DNA of 64,000 bases from Isoperla grammatica (GCA_945910005.1 OX246741.1:2032001-2096000); one strand, 5' to 3'; shown: positions 38,072-52,783, numbered from the stretch's first letter. A program made the numbers and translations. The notes: generated from the letters alone by a model not told the origin.

Positions 38072-40650
38072 GTCTTTAGAAAAGAATTGTAAGACAAAGA
38101 TGTAAATCCCGTGTTTTTGATAAATCAATCAGTGCATATTAGCGCACTTTGGCAATCATCCTTTGTGTCGAGGTGTTCTATAAGGGACGGGTATGAGAAC
38201 CACGTGGCAGCTACTTGTTGCTGACAGTGAAGCAGTGACACTCGTTCATCACTGTACGCGTCGCAATGGCGGGATTGTGCACTAATTGCTCGTTTGCGGC
38301 ACTGTTAAAAGAAATGTTAATTTTACGCACATCAAACTGGTGCTTAGTTCTGATTTCATATTCTCAGCTATTAATTAATTTATGTATTATGTTCACTCCG
38401 TGTTCGCAATGAACGTTTTACAAATAGAGATTACATTTTCCATTCGATGCTGTCATAAACCTGTTGATTGGAGGCGTCAAGGCCAGGTTTCTTGTGAGGA
38501 ATACTACCTTTATATGCGCTCAAGCGGTACATTGCATATTCCTATTCATACTAGTAAAGTAACATTTGTAATTGTGTAGTTTTGCCGAGTGACTGCGTCA
38601 CGGGAATCTCAATGCGCGGGAGAACAGTAACTCGCAGTCGCAGCAAGAAATCAAACATGAGCTGTTTTTAGCCGCATTTGTTCCGACACCCGAGTAAAGA
38701 AGAGTTGCATTTCTGCGTCTGCGCAGAGGTGTCTCGCGTCAATTATTTCTGCACTAACAAGTGCCAAGCTGTATTTACATCTGTTATATTCGTGGAAAGT
38801 AGCCTGCGGGTACGCGAGTATTCGAGTGCTAGTGTGGGAGAGAGACGGCTGCTCTTTGTTCCTTCCTTGCCATGTGGTAACGCAAAGCTCCGCACAGCCT
38901 TCTTAGCATGTTCGATTAGCTAGAGAGTGCTCAAGTCGGAATACAGACTATACAAAATACACACAGCTTAATTTTAAGTTCTTCGTTTTTTTAAACTATT
39001 TCAATAGTAACGGATGCAAAGTAGGTGAAAATAAAGCAAGTATTAAGTCACGATCGTCATAAGATGTGTACCGCGTTTTTACCACATGGAAATATAATTA
39101 GACGTACTTAGTTTTTTATTTTACTCTGTTACACGTTTTTTTAGAATTTACAAACGTGGTGGTTAAATATTGAAGATAAACAATTCTCAAGTTTTTGTCC
39201 CAACCAACAGAAATATAATCACCTATTTAATTTACACATCAGATAGTGAACATCGTGATATGACAACCGTTGGCATTTATTATACTGTTTAGTACAGAAT
39301 GATATATCAATATTGCCCATATTATGTTGTCAGTTGTTTTTCTTTGCCTTTTTGATGAAGATCTACGAAACAATGATTCGAACATTACATGATCGATTAT
39401 TGATTAGTTGTCACCAATCGTACTTGACAGAGAGTGTTAAAACAACTAACAACAGTATATTTCTTATTAAGAAGCGAAAAGTTGTTTTTAAATTGTATAG
39501 CAAGCCTCTTATTGTTATACCGCGATTAGTTATATAGCCATACATTGGGTGGTAGGCCTACTTTGGTGGGGTGATGGAAAGTGATGTTCTATTGTTATTA
39601 AATATAATTTATAAGTATTCTATAAAATTTATAAAAAGTGTTTTTCATACGAATGTACATTAATGGAGCTGGCTGCTGCTAGTATGAGTGCCCACAACAT
39701 AAATTCATGCTTCAAATATAATTTCGTCTGCTAATGCAATCGACAGAGACGTCCACACGCAAACGGACCTATATATTATTATCATTGAGAGTGGAATGAG
39801 TCCTGCTGTGTGAGTGATGTGTCCACTGTCAGGTTTATTAAGGCTGGCGCTTTGCATTTTAACTTGATAATTTAATGTCCAAAATTTTAAATAATTGCTC
39901 GTCATTTGCATAAAATTTATTATTTCTGTAAAAGATTGTATTTAGATTCGAACGTTCAAGACATGAATTATATTTTATCGTTATGTTGATTCTTGTCCTT
40001 ATTTGTAAACCAATTTCTGTAAAGTTTTGTATTTGCATTTTAAGTCAAGGTTTTTCTCGGGATTTTAAATTGTTTTTCGCTATATTTTTGTTATCTCACG
40101 GGAATTGTGTGTTATCGTGTGGTTTTAATAAGGGACGGCAAGATTACCATGCAGGCTGTGTTTAGTGCATAATGAAGACGAAGTATTTGCATACCGCAGT
40201 CATTCTGTCCTCGATTAAAGCTTTAACTGGGTAAATATTTGCCTCGTAAATAAAGATTACTCTTGTGACCTTTATAATGCTGAATAATGTATACATATTG
40301 AATTTTAAATGGTGTAATTAAGTCCGATAATTTGATATGTAAAGACAACCGTCCAGTTTCTTTACATACTTTTTAAGGAACCGTTTGAAATGATGCTACG
40401 AAAAAGGGCCGGCATGTTTGACAAATTATAATGAAATATATTTCCAATCGCATATCAAGTTTGTAGTGTATTTTTTTATTTTTTTTATTAATAATAATAC
40501 TTGAAATTCTTAAAATTTCATGTTGTTGCCGGTTGTTGTCTAACATCATATGTTGTAATGTGTTGTGTTAAGTATAATAAGTAGGCCCTATAACCACAAT
40601 GAATAGAGTAATGATAATACGTACTAACATGATAGTTATAAATTTCGCTG
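38072..40650. other. Non-coding stretch
   Basis: No gene or repeat family is recognised. All frames are short and without known domains. Confidence 0.55.
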
Positions 40651-40654
40651 TGAA

Positions 40655-40935
40655 ATTATGCCGCGCTCATGGACCGCATGCTCGCCGCGGCTCCTTGTAC
40701 GCGAGGTTATCTCCGCGCCGCATTGCCCGCCGAACCTAGTTAGAGTTGCGTTGCGTGCCGCCAACTATTAACTCTTCTTCTGTTTCATTAACAACCTGGT
40801 TAGCTTGGCCGTGGCTGGAAATATGCGCTGGCTCATTCGATCAAGCTACAGGCTCGCTAACACAACTCACATCCATCGAGAGGCTCAAACTCTACACTTA
40901 GCCACGTCTAATTGTTTGGTATGGAGCCAATATAC
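40655..40935. other. Small GC/CpG-rich patch
   Basis: A patch rich in CGC and GCC (strongest at 40660-40755) stands out from the AT-rich flanks. No domain or splice structure is clear; a mobile-element fragment or a promoter patch is possible. Confidence 0.2.
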
Positions 40936-43900
40936 CTCCTCCGTACGTACAAGTCTCACCTCAGCTATCGTGTTACATCTAGGTGGACGAATTATCACCA
41001 ATAAAGGCAGCTTTATGAAAGTAAACTTAGGTTCTTCCATTATATCATCGCATTGTGTTCTTTGTTGTTCAAATGTCGCTGGACGAAATATTCTTTGCTT
41101 GGTCGATGTACAATTCAAATCAAAATAAATGACTGTTATTATACAACGATATTGGCGTGTTGGTTGTTGGTTGTTGGTTGTTGGTTGTTGGTTGTTAGAT
41201 CGGGCGTCCAGTCAGTCCAGTGATACGCGATGTGTTTCAAACAGAGACCCCCAGTGGCTTCTTGGCCGAAACACGAGGCATCGTAGGCGCGGCTTTGAAA
41301 GCTCGAGTGCAAATGTGGCACTAGTAGGGTTATTTCAAGTCAGTTTTTTTTTTATAAGCACTTGACCCCTCGGAGTCTTTGGGATATTTTATTGTTTGCC
41401 ATGGGAGGTTACGGACAGATCCAGTATAAGAATTATAATTACAATAGTCAAGAAAGTATTGGAGACAAATGTATAACCATCGTCAACATCTACATACTTA
41501 AATACTGTGAAGATAAAATGTTTAAGGAATACCAATCAAAATGGGGGAATTATACAATATTGTTTGTTTACAATTTCACTGTAAGATTATTTGGTATTAT
41601 TGTTATTTTAATAGTTAATGCAGATATAGCAAAATTAAATATTTACTACTTTCCTCTTCTTCGGACAATGAACATTACACCTACTTTACATTTTAATATA
41701 GTATATGTGTCAATTTTTACAGTTTTTGACCTGACTATCCTTTTAAGTTTGAATTGTACTTTGACTCACTCCTTGAATGCTGTGTATTTACGCGTAAATA
41801 CTTAGCTGAGTGGGAATCTTCTTTTATAATTAATATTCCAAGCTTTAGTTTGTACACAACACATGTATTATTATTACTACTGCTGTTGTTGTTGTTGCAT
41901 CTCGCACTGAAACGTTCTTCAATTCTAATTTCATATAATTTGTCGCTTTAGACTTTGAGGTGGTTGATTGTAGCATTGCTTTGTATACTGACGAAGGCTT
42001 ATAGTCTTGCTGCACAAAGGTGTGAACATGACACAATAACGTGGATCTAATACCTTGTTATTTACAATGAACGCATTTAAACCTACACTTTATTAGTATA
42101 GTTTGCATCTAGACGCCAGGGCTAGCGAAGTTGAACCAAAGATTGGTTGAACACGACATCTGCGTTTTAAAATTCTTTTCGTTAGATTATTATATTGTGT
42201 GGTGCAGCAAAGGGGGTCGGCATGAATGAGAAGGAGAAGAGTGAGTAAGACCATAATGACCAATAATAAGTCTACAATGGGACGATTAAAGATGTGGACG
42301 AGAACCCTCTTTGCGGGCACCGGTCACCTACGAGAAGGAACGTGTCTAAGCGTTTATAGAGTTTCGTTTGTAGTTTTGTAACGGTTGTATGGCATAGCAC
42401 AGATGCATGCATGTATGGGGCAGCGATTGTACCTACACTGATTAACCAACAATAAGCAAACTGCGAAACATTTTGTTGCTGTAGTGGCAAGACTAATAGA
42501 ATTTTCTTTTAGCTAATATAATTAACTGCAAAATTTTGGGTTTTCTTCTGTTTTGTTCTTGTCATAAGTGATTGCGTATTTTGAAGTATTTGTTTTATGT
42601 ATTGTTGATTTTTAATTAGGTCAATGATAAAATCACAAAGAAACTCTTATTGGAATGCTCGAGTTCTCTATCGCTGTGTTATAAACAGTTCTACTTTCAT
42701 TTTATGCACACCACTATTAAACACATTCAAATATGTTTGAAATCTACCTTTGAGCATATTATTTTATTTTCTCATGCAATAAAACGACTCTGCCATCAAT
42801 AACGACATCATTATTGAATTAGTGATAATTGCTTATTCGGAGATAATTGTAACATGAAATGCAAACCTATATAAATTACAGTCCTGGTTGAAACATTGCT
42901 GCTAACAATATCTAGTTCAATAAAGCAATTACACAGCCTATGGGGTGGCGTAATTAAGCGGCAGTGAAAGTGGACTATACGTATTATTATGTCTCATTGC
43001 TTTTGTTTGAATTGTTTTGAAATCTGTTCTAAATGGGTTTATCAGATACCGATAATGAAAGCAATTAGAATCGTATCTGCATGGCTCATTCAAATGTCAC
43101 CGTTTACAGGACATTATTATTTGCGATGGCATATTTCGATAAGCGGTGGTCGTTGGAGAAAGGTGGTTGGACACGACAGTTCGATACTTCTTACTTGGCT
43201 GCCATGACAGCCTCACGAGTTCTGCTCGAGCTCGTTCACTGAACAAGCGGAATTTGTCAGGTCATCTTTAATTAACTGTCACTATTTTGAACCTTCTTGT
43301 GCAGACGGTTATAGCGCTTTTATTTTCAAATATAAACGTCTGGTTTTAATAAGTGTGTTTCACAAGTTATTGTTTGTGTAGCACATGAGCGATTGGTCGA
43401 TATTTTAAACTAAAAACTAATTTAAATCACTCGAACCGCTTTGAAGACGGTCGCCCCGCGTACACGAATGTTTGGACCTCCAGTTTGAGGCCGGGAGTAA
43501 GTTAAAGATTCCGCCATAGTCAAAGGTGGCTTGTAAGCTAAGCTTCGAAGTTCGGGCCATTGGATTGTGTTGAATTCTTAGTATTTGCATTTTATTATTT
43601 AATGTCAATAGTACAACTGCGGTAGTATTATATTTAGCAGTATTGTATTTTGTTTTATATTCAGGAATTGAGAGGTAGTCAGTCAGCAAATCTAACAAGT
43701 TTGGTAATGTAGATTTATCTGCCTGTTTGTGTTATGTTGGCTGTCTACAACCGATTATGGGTTAGAAGTTGTTGGCAAGTTGATGCGAATTGTATCGTAG
43801 TATTGTCCGAGCATTCTTAAAAATTGCTGTACATTTTATATGTATTTTGAGTTGATTTCTAAGTCCATTATAAATAAAGTACTCAAGTATTCACGGTATG

Positions 43901-45367
43901 TACCTTTGATATTTGTTCCATTTGACCCAAACAACCTCAATAATAATAAAAATAAATATTCGATGATGGTATTTTTTCTATTGTTGTTATTTTGCTTTGT
44001 TCGTAGACCGTTCATCATGTGAATCATGCACGCTAGGCGCGAATAGCCATGTCGAATAAGTTGAGCCATTATTATGCTCAGTTTTCTAGGTAACATCATA
44101 AACTGTACTTACTCAAACATCGTCCGGTGTATATGCAATATAAAACGCGAAACCATCTATTATGCAGCTGTTTACCGTGTTGTAACCTGATCTTAGCAGA
44201 AATGTTAGTTAATCAAACTTGGTGGAGCTTCGGTTGATGTAACACCTATCCAGCTTTTATGGCCAAATTTTGAATTTGATAGCCAATAATTTAACTCCGG
44301 CCTGTTCGGCTGGTACAGCGAGTCATGTAGGCCTAGAGTGAAACAGTTAGCCTCGCTCGTCGTCCTGTTTTATTGCCCTTGTTGGTACAAGATGGCGCCT
44401 TCGTGCTCGTCCGTGTGGCTGTGACGTCAGCGGCAACATGGGCTCACACGAAACTCAGTATTAACTTAACGTTAAACCCGGGAATTAAAAAAAAACAACT
44501 CTGCCTAGTATAGACTCAGGATATATTGAAACATTCAGTGGAATATCATTGGTTTTGTTCGGTTTTACATACTGGGAGCTAGGATATTTTCATGTAGTTG
44601 TTACTAATTTGAAGCTCAGATAATTCGTAAAGTAGTTTCACATAAATAAAGCGGTAGTTAATGTATGCAGTAAATTTAAGTAAATGTAATATTACAACGA
44701 CTCAAATAAATACTATTTGTTACTTCTAGTTATAAGAATTAATTCTATAATTTATATTGTTAGTATTATGGTACCAACACATTAAACGCACTCCTACGCT
44801 GCAGTAAAAGTAGAAATAACGCATTATGTTTGATCTCTTGTTGGCCTAACTATGGGCATGGGTTGTGTTGTGTAGTGTGATCATTGCGAGGTAGTCTAAT
44901 AGTTAGTTGCAAGGGGAACCAACAATCACGCTGTTGCTTGCTACCCCGACACACGTTGGTTTCAAGCCGATACATTACGTGCTCTACTTCCTGTATCAAT
45001 TTTATAAGTTTTATTCATAATACAACATGTACTTGATTGAACATTCTGGCATTGGCAAAACGTAGAACACATTGAAAGAAGTTTATCTACAAGTATTTCA
45101 AATAAACGCAGTTCAAAAATTAATTTTAGCCTAGGCTGTTAACCGTGTATACAAAACCATTAATTTTTCTTATGCGTTCTCGAAATGTTGGTTTTGTGAA
45201 TATTTCACTCCATATTCAGGTTTATATTTTGCTTTTAGCAATGTATTGTTCATCTTTGAGCTCAAGTAAAAAGCTTCCGTGTTACATTTAATTTCTTAGT
45301 GGAAACTAATTGATTCTACATTAGCGATATATAAGTTTAAACCGCCTGGCTTAGATTGTAGGTGCTG
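40936..45367. other. Non-coding stretch with a TTGGTTG repeat
   Basis: A (TTGGTTG)n tract lies at about 41158-41196. The 147-codon frame at 41362-41805 starts at TTG, is hydrophobic and AT-driven, and is not accepted as a gene. A 17-bp sequence (GGCTGTGACGTCAGCGG, 44417-44433) recurs at 24501-24517. Confidence 0.5.
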
Positions 45368-46095
45368 TCATAGAGTCTATAATGTACATACATACTGCTA
45401 GATGCCCGGAAGAGCTATAATGTACATACTGCTATGCCTGGAAGAGCTATAATGTATATACTGCTAGATGCCTGGCATAGTTGTAATGTACATACTGCTA
45501 GATGCCTGGCATAGCTATAATGTACATACTGCTAGATGCCTGACAGCTATAATGTACGTACTGCTAGATGCCTGGCATAGCTATAATGTACGTACTGCTA
45601 GATGCCTGGCATAGCTATAATGTACATACTGCTAGATGCCTGACATAGCTATAATGTACATACTGCTAGATGCCTGACAGCTATAATGTACGTACTGCCA
45701 GATGCCTGGCATAGCTATAATGTACATATACTGCAAGATGCCTGACAGCTATAATGTACAAACTGTTAGGCTAGATGCCTGGCATAGCTATAATGTACAA
45801 ACTGCTAGGCTAGATGCCTGACACAGCTATGGAGTATTAGGTGCCTGACATAGCTATGTGCATACTGCTAGATGCCTGACAGCTATAATGTACGTACTGC
45901 TAGATGCCTGGCATAGCTATAATGTACATACATACTGCTAGATGCCTGGCAGCTATAATGTACAAACTGCTAGGCTAGGTGCCTGGTATAGCTATGGAGT
46001 ATTAGGTGCCTGACATAGCTATAATGTACATACTGCTAGATGCCTGGCATAGCTATAATGACGGTCATACTGCTAGATGCCTGACATATACAGCT
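45368..46095. repeat. 30-34-bp minisatellite, about 20 copies
   Basis: Units follow the pattern GCTATAATGTACATACTGCT plus AGATGCCTGGCATA. Common variants lack the CATA before AGCTATAA, have TGAC for TGGC, or carry GTACGTACT. Some units have an inserted TAGGCT. Copies are noticeably more diverged than in the 82-bp and 136/140-bp arrays. Confidence 0.93.
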
Positions 46096-46138
46096 ATGTG
46101 CGGCTCGCAGGGCAAGTGTACTGAAGATAGTGCTTTAC

Positions 46139-46291
46139 CTTGTGAGCAGGCTTGACGGGCGTACTCCGAACGGCGGCCATTGAAGCGTGAACTGCCAGGG
46201 GCCACGCTTCGAACACACACTTGCGGGTGGCTGGTCTGGAGGTGCCCGATGCCGCCTCGGAGCGGAGGACGCTTGAAAACTCAAAAGTCAC
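46139..46291 (-). other. Exon-like GC-rich segment with a splice-donor match
   Basis: On the minus strand an ATG at 46180 opens 14 codons (MAAVRSTPVKPAHK) that end exactly at CACAAG|GTAAAG, a strong 5' splice-site match (46139/46138). The frame also extends upstream to about 46291. GC content is far above that of the neighbours. This could be a first coding exon whose intron starts with the minisatellite, but no downstream exon is identified and chance or a mobile element remains possible. Confidence 0.2.
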
Positions 46292-46295
46292 GATT

Positions 46296-49200
46296 AACCT
46301 TATTGCAAACCATTCCCCAGATATATATGCACGTGTAGATCATTGGCTTCTGTTATAGAATGTTATATAATGTAGGCTATTATCCTCAATCACTTGTTTA
46401 GGGGTAACCACATGATGTTTCGTGGGTGGAGTATTGTGTATGCACGCCTGGCATAAATAGTCAGTTCACAGTAGTATAAAATGTAGGGTACTTTTGTTAA
46501 AGCCTCCCCTCCCCCCCAAAACTACTGCATTTCAAGCATATTAAACAAATATATTTTAATATGATTGTTTTTTAAAGCTTGATTGCAATACTTAATGTAT
46601 TGAATTGAATCAACTGTAAACTGTACGCCAATGCTTTATGCATCTAATTGAAATGTATCCTTTTTTCTTTTTCGCACATTGCTTGTTTGTATTAACACAT
46701 CGAATAAAGTACATACATATAAGTGTTTTGAATTATAAGACCGCATTTTTGTAGTTCATTTAATGCGCATATTATGTCCCACGCAGAACACATAAAACAA
46801 ATCCCTGACCCCCACGAGCCACGCTAAACAACGGTCGACTGTGAATTCGGGTTTTACTCCTTTCTGAGCCACTCTAAAATATCGTATAAGTAAAGCAAGA
46901 TACAACTAGCTATCAGGAGACACATAAAAAAAATGCCTGTTTTTGGAACCAACCTAGAATCATTTATAACAGTAGATTGATAATTGTTTTATTTGGCTTT
47001 TAGTGTGACTTCATCACACGCACTTACGCCCGTCATATGACCTTCAACTAAATAGTTAGGTGTCAGATAACTTCATTTCAAGGCTTCTGATTGGTGGGGG
47101 CCGTGATGAAAACAAGCGGCGGACATTAGTGAATTTTCTGGTGCTATGTTCACGAACAGGTAGAATTCTTCCACAAAGTGAATCTTATACGAAAAATAGA
47201 CTTATGAAACGTCAGTTTTGTTATTATCCTTTTTTACCACTTTCGTCGATTTACTCGGGAATAAATGAATCTAGCAAGTTAAAGTGTGAAGTGTTTCGAT
47301 ACACCTTCTTCTCTATCTGTCGCTTGGAGTAATTGTGAAACTAAGTTGCTGCCTCTACGTTTTTCTCAGCCGTTCATAACGCAAGTCTTGCATGAGTTTT
47401 TGTATTGTGGATCGAAAAAAAAAACAGTTGGATTCACGAGTCGAAAATTTATCCCTGATAATCTTCCAAAATTACTTTATATCACAGAGAGACCGAGGCG
47501 AGTTTAAGTCACGCAAAAAACCCACAGTCACGGTTTGTCTTCTTGATGTTTATTACTGTCTAGAGTAGAACACAACACGCAATATTGGCAGCGGCTGCTA
47601 AAACTACGCGTTCAAAACATTACTAGGTACTCAATATTCTTTCACTAGTATTTTAGAAAACAATGGTAAATAAGAATTACCTTGTGGCTATGTTCGAGGT
47701 AGCCTAATAGATGTGCTTTAGGATAAAATTCGCGCCATAATGTGCATGATTTTATTACTAAAGTATTTGCGTGTTGAGCAAGTCAAAATCTTAGTCGTAT
47801 CAAACTACGCGGTTTCATTTTTGATTTTTGAATTCTTACTTAAAAAGGAATGGTGTCGTTGACCTATTCATCACTATGTAGGCCCTACATATTATTGTGT
47901 GCCTCGTTGCTGTAAAGTCGCGGTCTCACCCATTACACATTATTTCAAGGCTCTGTATTAGAACATTGTACACATTCTTCGATTAGAGTAATGAAATACC
48001 AACACTAATGATTTGCCTTTTGGCTGTTGTAGATACGATTTGCTATCGATAATTTCTCGTTAGATATCGTAAAAGTCAATAACAATAAGCTTAAACCTGT
48101 ACCAGCTCCCTGCAAAATTTCGCAATCCATAACAGTCATACATAGATTTGTGTCACTTGATTGTAGATCGATTCTTAGCTCAACTGATTTCCAAACGATC
48201 GACTTGTGAAGTAGCTTGTGTAGAGTGTTAGGCTTTATAATAATATATAATGCTGGATGATTGCGACGCATGTAAGCGAATAGTTAATTAACCAATCAGA
48301 AGGCTGAGATCCGCACCAACAGTAGCGCAGTGAATGATACGAACTTTCAAATATGTTTATGTTTGGCCCCTCACTTATTTTTACTGTATTTTCGCAGTTT
48401 ATACACAAACTAGTTAATGTCTATTGCAATAGAGTATAATAAAATAATGATTAAGAATTAAAAAACATAAAATTCTAAACAAAGAGTGAAGAATTTGCTC
48501 GCGCCACGCTTTTGTCGCTCGTCAAACTTGAAACCTAGACTTTAGTCACTAATCAATCACTTTGCAACGTTTGTTTGTTAGAGGTATTTATAACTAAAGT
48601 GTCACCAGTGGTATTTATAAATAAATAGCGTCACGTTTTGAAAGGAACTATAGAAAATTACTTTCAAATTGTGAAACTATTATTTAAAAAATGTTTTGAA
48701 TGTACATCAACTTCAATGTTGAGTATTGAATACAATTTAGGTAGAGTACATGTTGTGAGTGTACACTTGAAATGGGTCTATATTTATTTGTAGCCCTAAC
48801 TATTCTCTCTCACACATTAAATATAGGTAATTCAATTCGTTACGACGTGATTGTGAGGGTAAGCATAATGTAACGGTTTGTATAGTGACTTGTGAGTGGA
48901 TGGGCATGACGAACGATGAAGTTATTGTACATTATGCTACCTAGGTCGTAAATGAGAATCTACGTTTATCCACGACGTCGAACGGTCTAGCGGTTGTGTA
49001 CAGCGGTGAACAGGCAATATTAATAAAATAAATTTATCTTTATTCATGGTTGTTTTGACACGTTCGATGACCCTCAACGCGCGGCGGAGTAAAGACAAAA
49101 TAACCGTTTTCGCGAATAGCATCAACCTTTAAGCAAGTAAACGGAACCATTGAGAATGTATTCTTTCTTACGTATGTAGTCACATTTATTCCGGCATGTT

Positions 49201-51990
49201 TCATCAAAATTATATTTTTTAACCTTGGTTCATTTGCGTGTTTCTGTAAAATTAGACCAATTCTACTTTTTGTGTATTTTTATAAAATACGCGAAAAAAA
49301 CGCTTCTATTTTTTGTTGGCTATGTTTGGGTCTAACGATATAATAATATCATCCTATTCTACTTACTACGGGACAGATTTTGTTTTTACGACGGACAAGT
49401 TGTGAAATTCTTCATTATTTTTAACCATTCAACTGCAATATCGGTCTGTGTTCATCCTCCCAAGGATTAAGATTTTACAACATCTTAACTACAACAAGTC
49501 TCCACACACGAAAATGGTTTTTCTTAGAAAAGAATTAATTTCTAAACTAGCCAGAGTTGTTGCTTCTTACACAGTGAAGAGCTAGTTGGATCTGCGACCG
49601 TTTGTCTGTACAGTTTAGTAGAGAGTTGTGTGAGGGGTACAATATAGCTACATATATCGGCGCACGTAGATCTGTGGAACACGTGGGTTCGGTCATGTGC
49701 TGACCCCTGGTTGCGAGGGCCCCTATTAGAACCGAGCGATCGGCTGTCATCAGACATACGTCCACGTAGACCTGAGCTAGACCGACGCCGCATTAGACAC
49801 CGCATTAGGCATTCAGATGCCGTCCTCGCTGCAATTAATTCCAATGTGAATAATTTGAGTGCCTTGTAGCTATGTGATATGCGTATGTAAGCATGGACGC
49901 ATCAATCACTCACTCGATGGCTACACATTAAACTTTTTTGTTTTAAGAAACTTACAGATTGATCTCGTTTGGTCGATGTACAATTGCTAATGGATTTGGA
50001 AACGGTAATTTAGGCTTAGCTATGCTTGTAGCGATGCAAAGACGCGTTTAGGTTATTGTGTTCTGGCACTTTTTGTCCCGTCAAAATATCAATCACATTT
50101 GTTACGCTGATAAACTTCCGATCACCAACTGTCCGGATTAGCTGAATTTTAAATGCTTTGGTCGCCATTACGGATATTTAAAAAGTTAGTCCAGATTATC
50201 TTATGCACACATATATGTATATGAGGTTATAGTCACGACCAGTATTGTAGTTCAATTGTATGTAAATACATTTACAACTAGAAATAAAATGAGTACTACA
50301 AAATAGTCTTAATTTTTGATCCATACACGTTCGCAAGAAAATAAGTACTTTTTGATCTTATATGATTCATAAAGCTAAATGAGGTAATTTAACAACTCTT
50401 AAACGTTATATTTCTAATTTTGAATATTGAATTTTTCGTAGATTCGTTAGGCTTGGTGAAAAATTCTTAGCTTCATATTTGTAGATCTACATTCTATAGG
50501 ACTTATTTGTAAATCGATTATCTCGTATTGTATATTGTAAACCTATGAGCGAAGCCAGCCAAGCAAAGTGAGCGTTTATAACCATCTAGTTTACGAGACT
50601 TATAATACTGATAAATTCTTTAATAATGCGGTCGAGTGTTTATGCCCACCATGTATACGTAATCCCTTAATAGAATCACGATTTGTATTTTAATTCGAGG
50701 ACACTTTTACTGTCGTGCACAAAGAAATTATTCTCTGGTAATTTGTCTAACACATTTCAGAGACGGGCGTTATTTAAAAAAACGACAACTCTAGAATATA
50801 ACAAGCTTACAAATACATGTCTCCTTTTGGCCATAATTGTTTCAAACTATTTTTCGTCGCCGCGTTTCTAGATGTCATCGTTTTTAATGTATATTTTAAT
50901 AAAATGAGGTTGTGTTTTCGAAGTCTAAGCGGCAGCAGACGACGGATGGCCGATGGCGTCTGAAACGGTTCGGCTCTCTGTCTGTATCACACTCACACGT
51001 CATCCACGCCCAACACGCAATTCATCAATGGCAATCGATTTATGTTCCCTCTTCAAACGCACGTTTCCGTGATTAATTTCCAACAGGAGATTTCAACGAG
51101 GGAACAGAATAGACATCCTGCCTCGGCTTGTATTTCGTTTCTAACTTTTCTAGCACCGATATATCGATTTTACACATTTCTCGTTCAAAGAAACCCATTC
51201 TTCGTGAACACAACTAAAGGTATTGTAGCAAACGTTTTGCGTATATTCGTTCCCTCTAATTATATTGTTAAATAGTGATAAAAGTGAATAGAAACGGAGA
51301 TCCGTTTTTCAATTTGAACAAAAGTTCAACGTGAATTTATTTTTGTAGTTGTATTCGCGGCTTTCACAACTTTGTTTTAGAATATTTTTGTATAGCTGAT
51401 CTTTTCATAAGGCAATAAACTAAAGCTTTCTTAGTCGCACTTCATATGATTTGTTTTTTTCTAAATTTAGTGGAGTAATTTCATATTGTAATACTGTGAG
51501 GACTTAGTTGATTGAGCCCAGTGCAATGTTTAGCTAGAACGCAGCATATAGTCTACACTTTATATCTCATGCATTTATAGGTATAGTGACACGTTTTATG
51601 ATTATGATTATTATTATTCTTGTTACACATATTAGTAACTAACATAATCAACAAGGTAGGTGATCAAAATGTGAACACTTTGCGTTGTAGTAAATGCAAT
51701 AAATTGCCAACGAATGTTGTCGTATGTTTAACGTGGAGACCTCAATGCATGAACCAGCACGACTATTTCTTTTTCTCTCGGCGACTGCAATCCTTGAATG
51801 AATTCAACTAATTTATCTGTTCCATCGCTCTTAATGCGTCTGCGATGTAGCTTTAAGTGTGGAAATCACTCAGCGCTAATGTAATCTCCACCGTGCATGT
51901 TGACAAACTGGATATGAGGATGTAGGGGTCTAATCTGTGTTGTTGAAGCAGTTGAAATTAATTAACGACAAATTAATAATTATATCACGG
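46296..51990. other. Long non-coding stretch downstream of Tollo
   Basis: No gene is supported. A short C run lies near 46505-46517. The minus-strand frame at 49542-49844 is Arg/Ser-rich and has no known domain. A CCAATCAG motif like those in the small MITEs occurs near 48293. Confidence 0.55.
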
Positions 51991-51992
51991 GA

Positions 51993-51998
51993 TTTATT
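51993..51998 (-). terminator. Candidate Tollo polyadenylation signal
   Basis: TTTATT here reads AATAAA on the minus strand. It is the first exact match I see downstream of the stop codon and would give a 3' UTR of about 0.9 kb. Transcript data are absent, so use of the site is inferred. Confidence 0.3.
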
Positions 51999-52783
51999 GT
52001 CGTTTTAATCCCATAGTAGGAATGCATTTTGTCAATATTTACAATAAACATTTCATTTGATATATTCACTCGTAGGCTATGAACCATTCGAATATCAGCT
52101 TCTTTAAGGTAAAAACAAAAACTCAGTTGATCGGATATCATTTTAAGGCGACATTTTATCTATTGTACACAAAATGCGTATCATATACGCGGTAAGTCTT
52201 AGTCAAAAGCGTTTTTCTGTTATGTAAAAAATATATAAAGGATGGCAAGATAGTTACTTCAAATTTTCTTAACAGATGTAGAATATTTGTTTACCTTGTA
52301 ATGTACACATTGAAGGTGGACGCAACAATTTGAAGCCGAATAGCACCATAATCACAAGCAAAAATATACAGTTCATAACAAGTCGCGTTTTGAAGAGAAA
52401 GAAACTGAAAATGACTAAAATAAATTATGTAAAGATTTCGTTCATTATTCACAAACAACTTTTCATTCACATGATATGTACACCTAATTATTATTGTTTG
52501 GTACACAGTCTCTTCTCGCTATTGAGTCTAATGACAGACAGGGTATGTACAGAGTGGCCGGCCGACATACGTGTGATCACAACCCACAATTACACTGGTC
52601 AGACGTTACATGGCTCATCCCATCACTCGGGTAGATCCACGCTTTGAAATCACTGGGAAACTGCGTCGAGTTTCTTGCGAGCAATAAATGACTGTAATCT
52701 ATAGGGTAATATTGACACGATAGATACACTTTTTTGAGTATTACTGATATTTCTTCACTGAAGTTAACACTATGACACTCTAA

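Noticed and set aside
41362..41805. 147-codon plus-strand frame
   Set aside because: It starts at TTG, is AT-driven and hydrophobic, and resembles no known family.
41099..49985. A 17-bp match (TTGGTCGATGTACAATT) at 41099-41115 and near 49969-49985
   Set aside because: The flanks do not align, so it may be chance or a tiny remnant.
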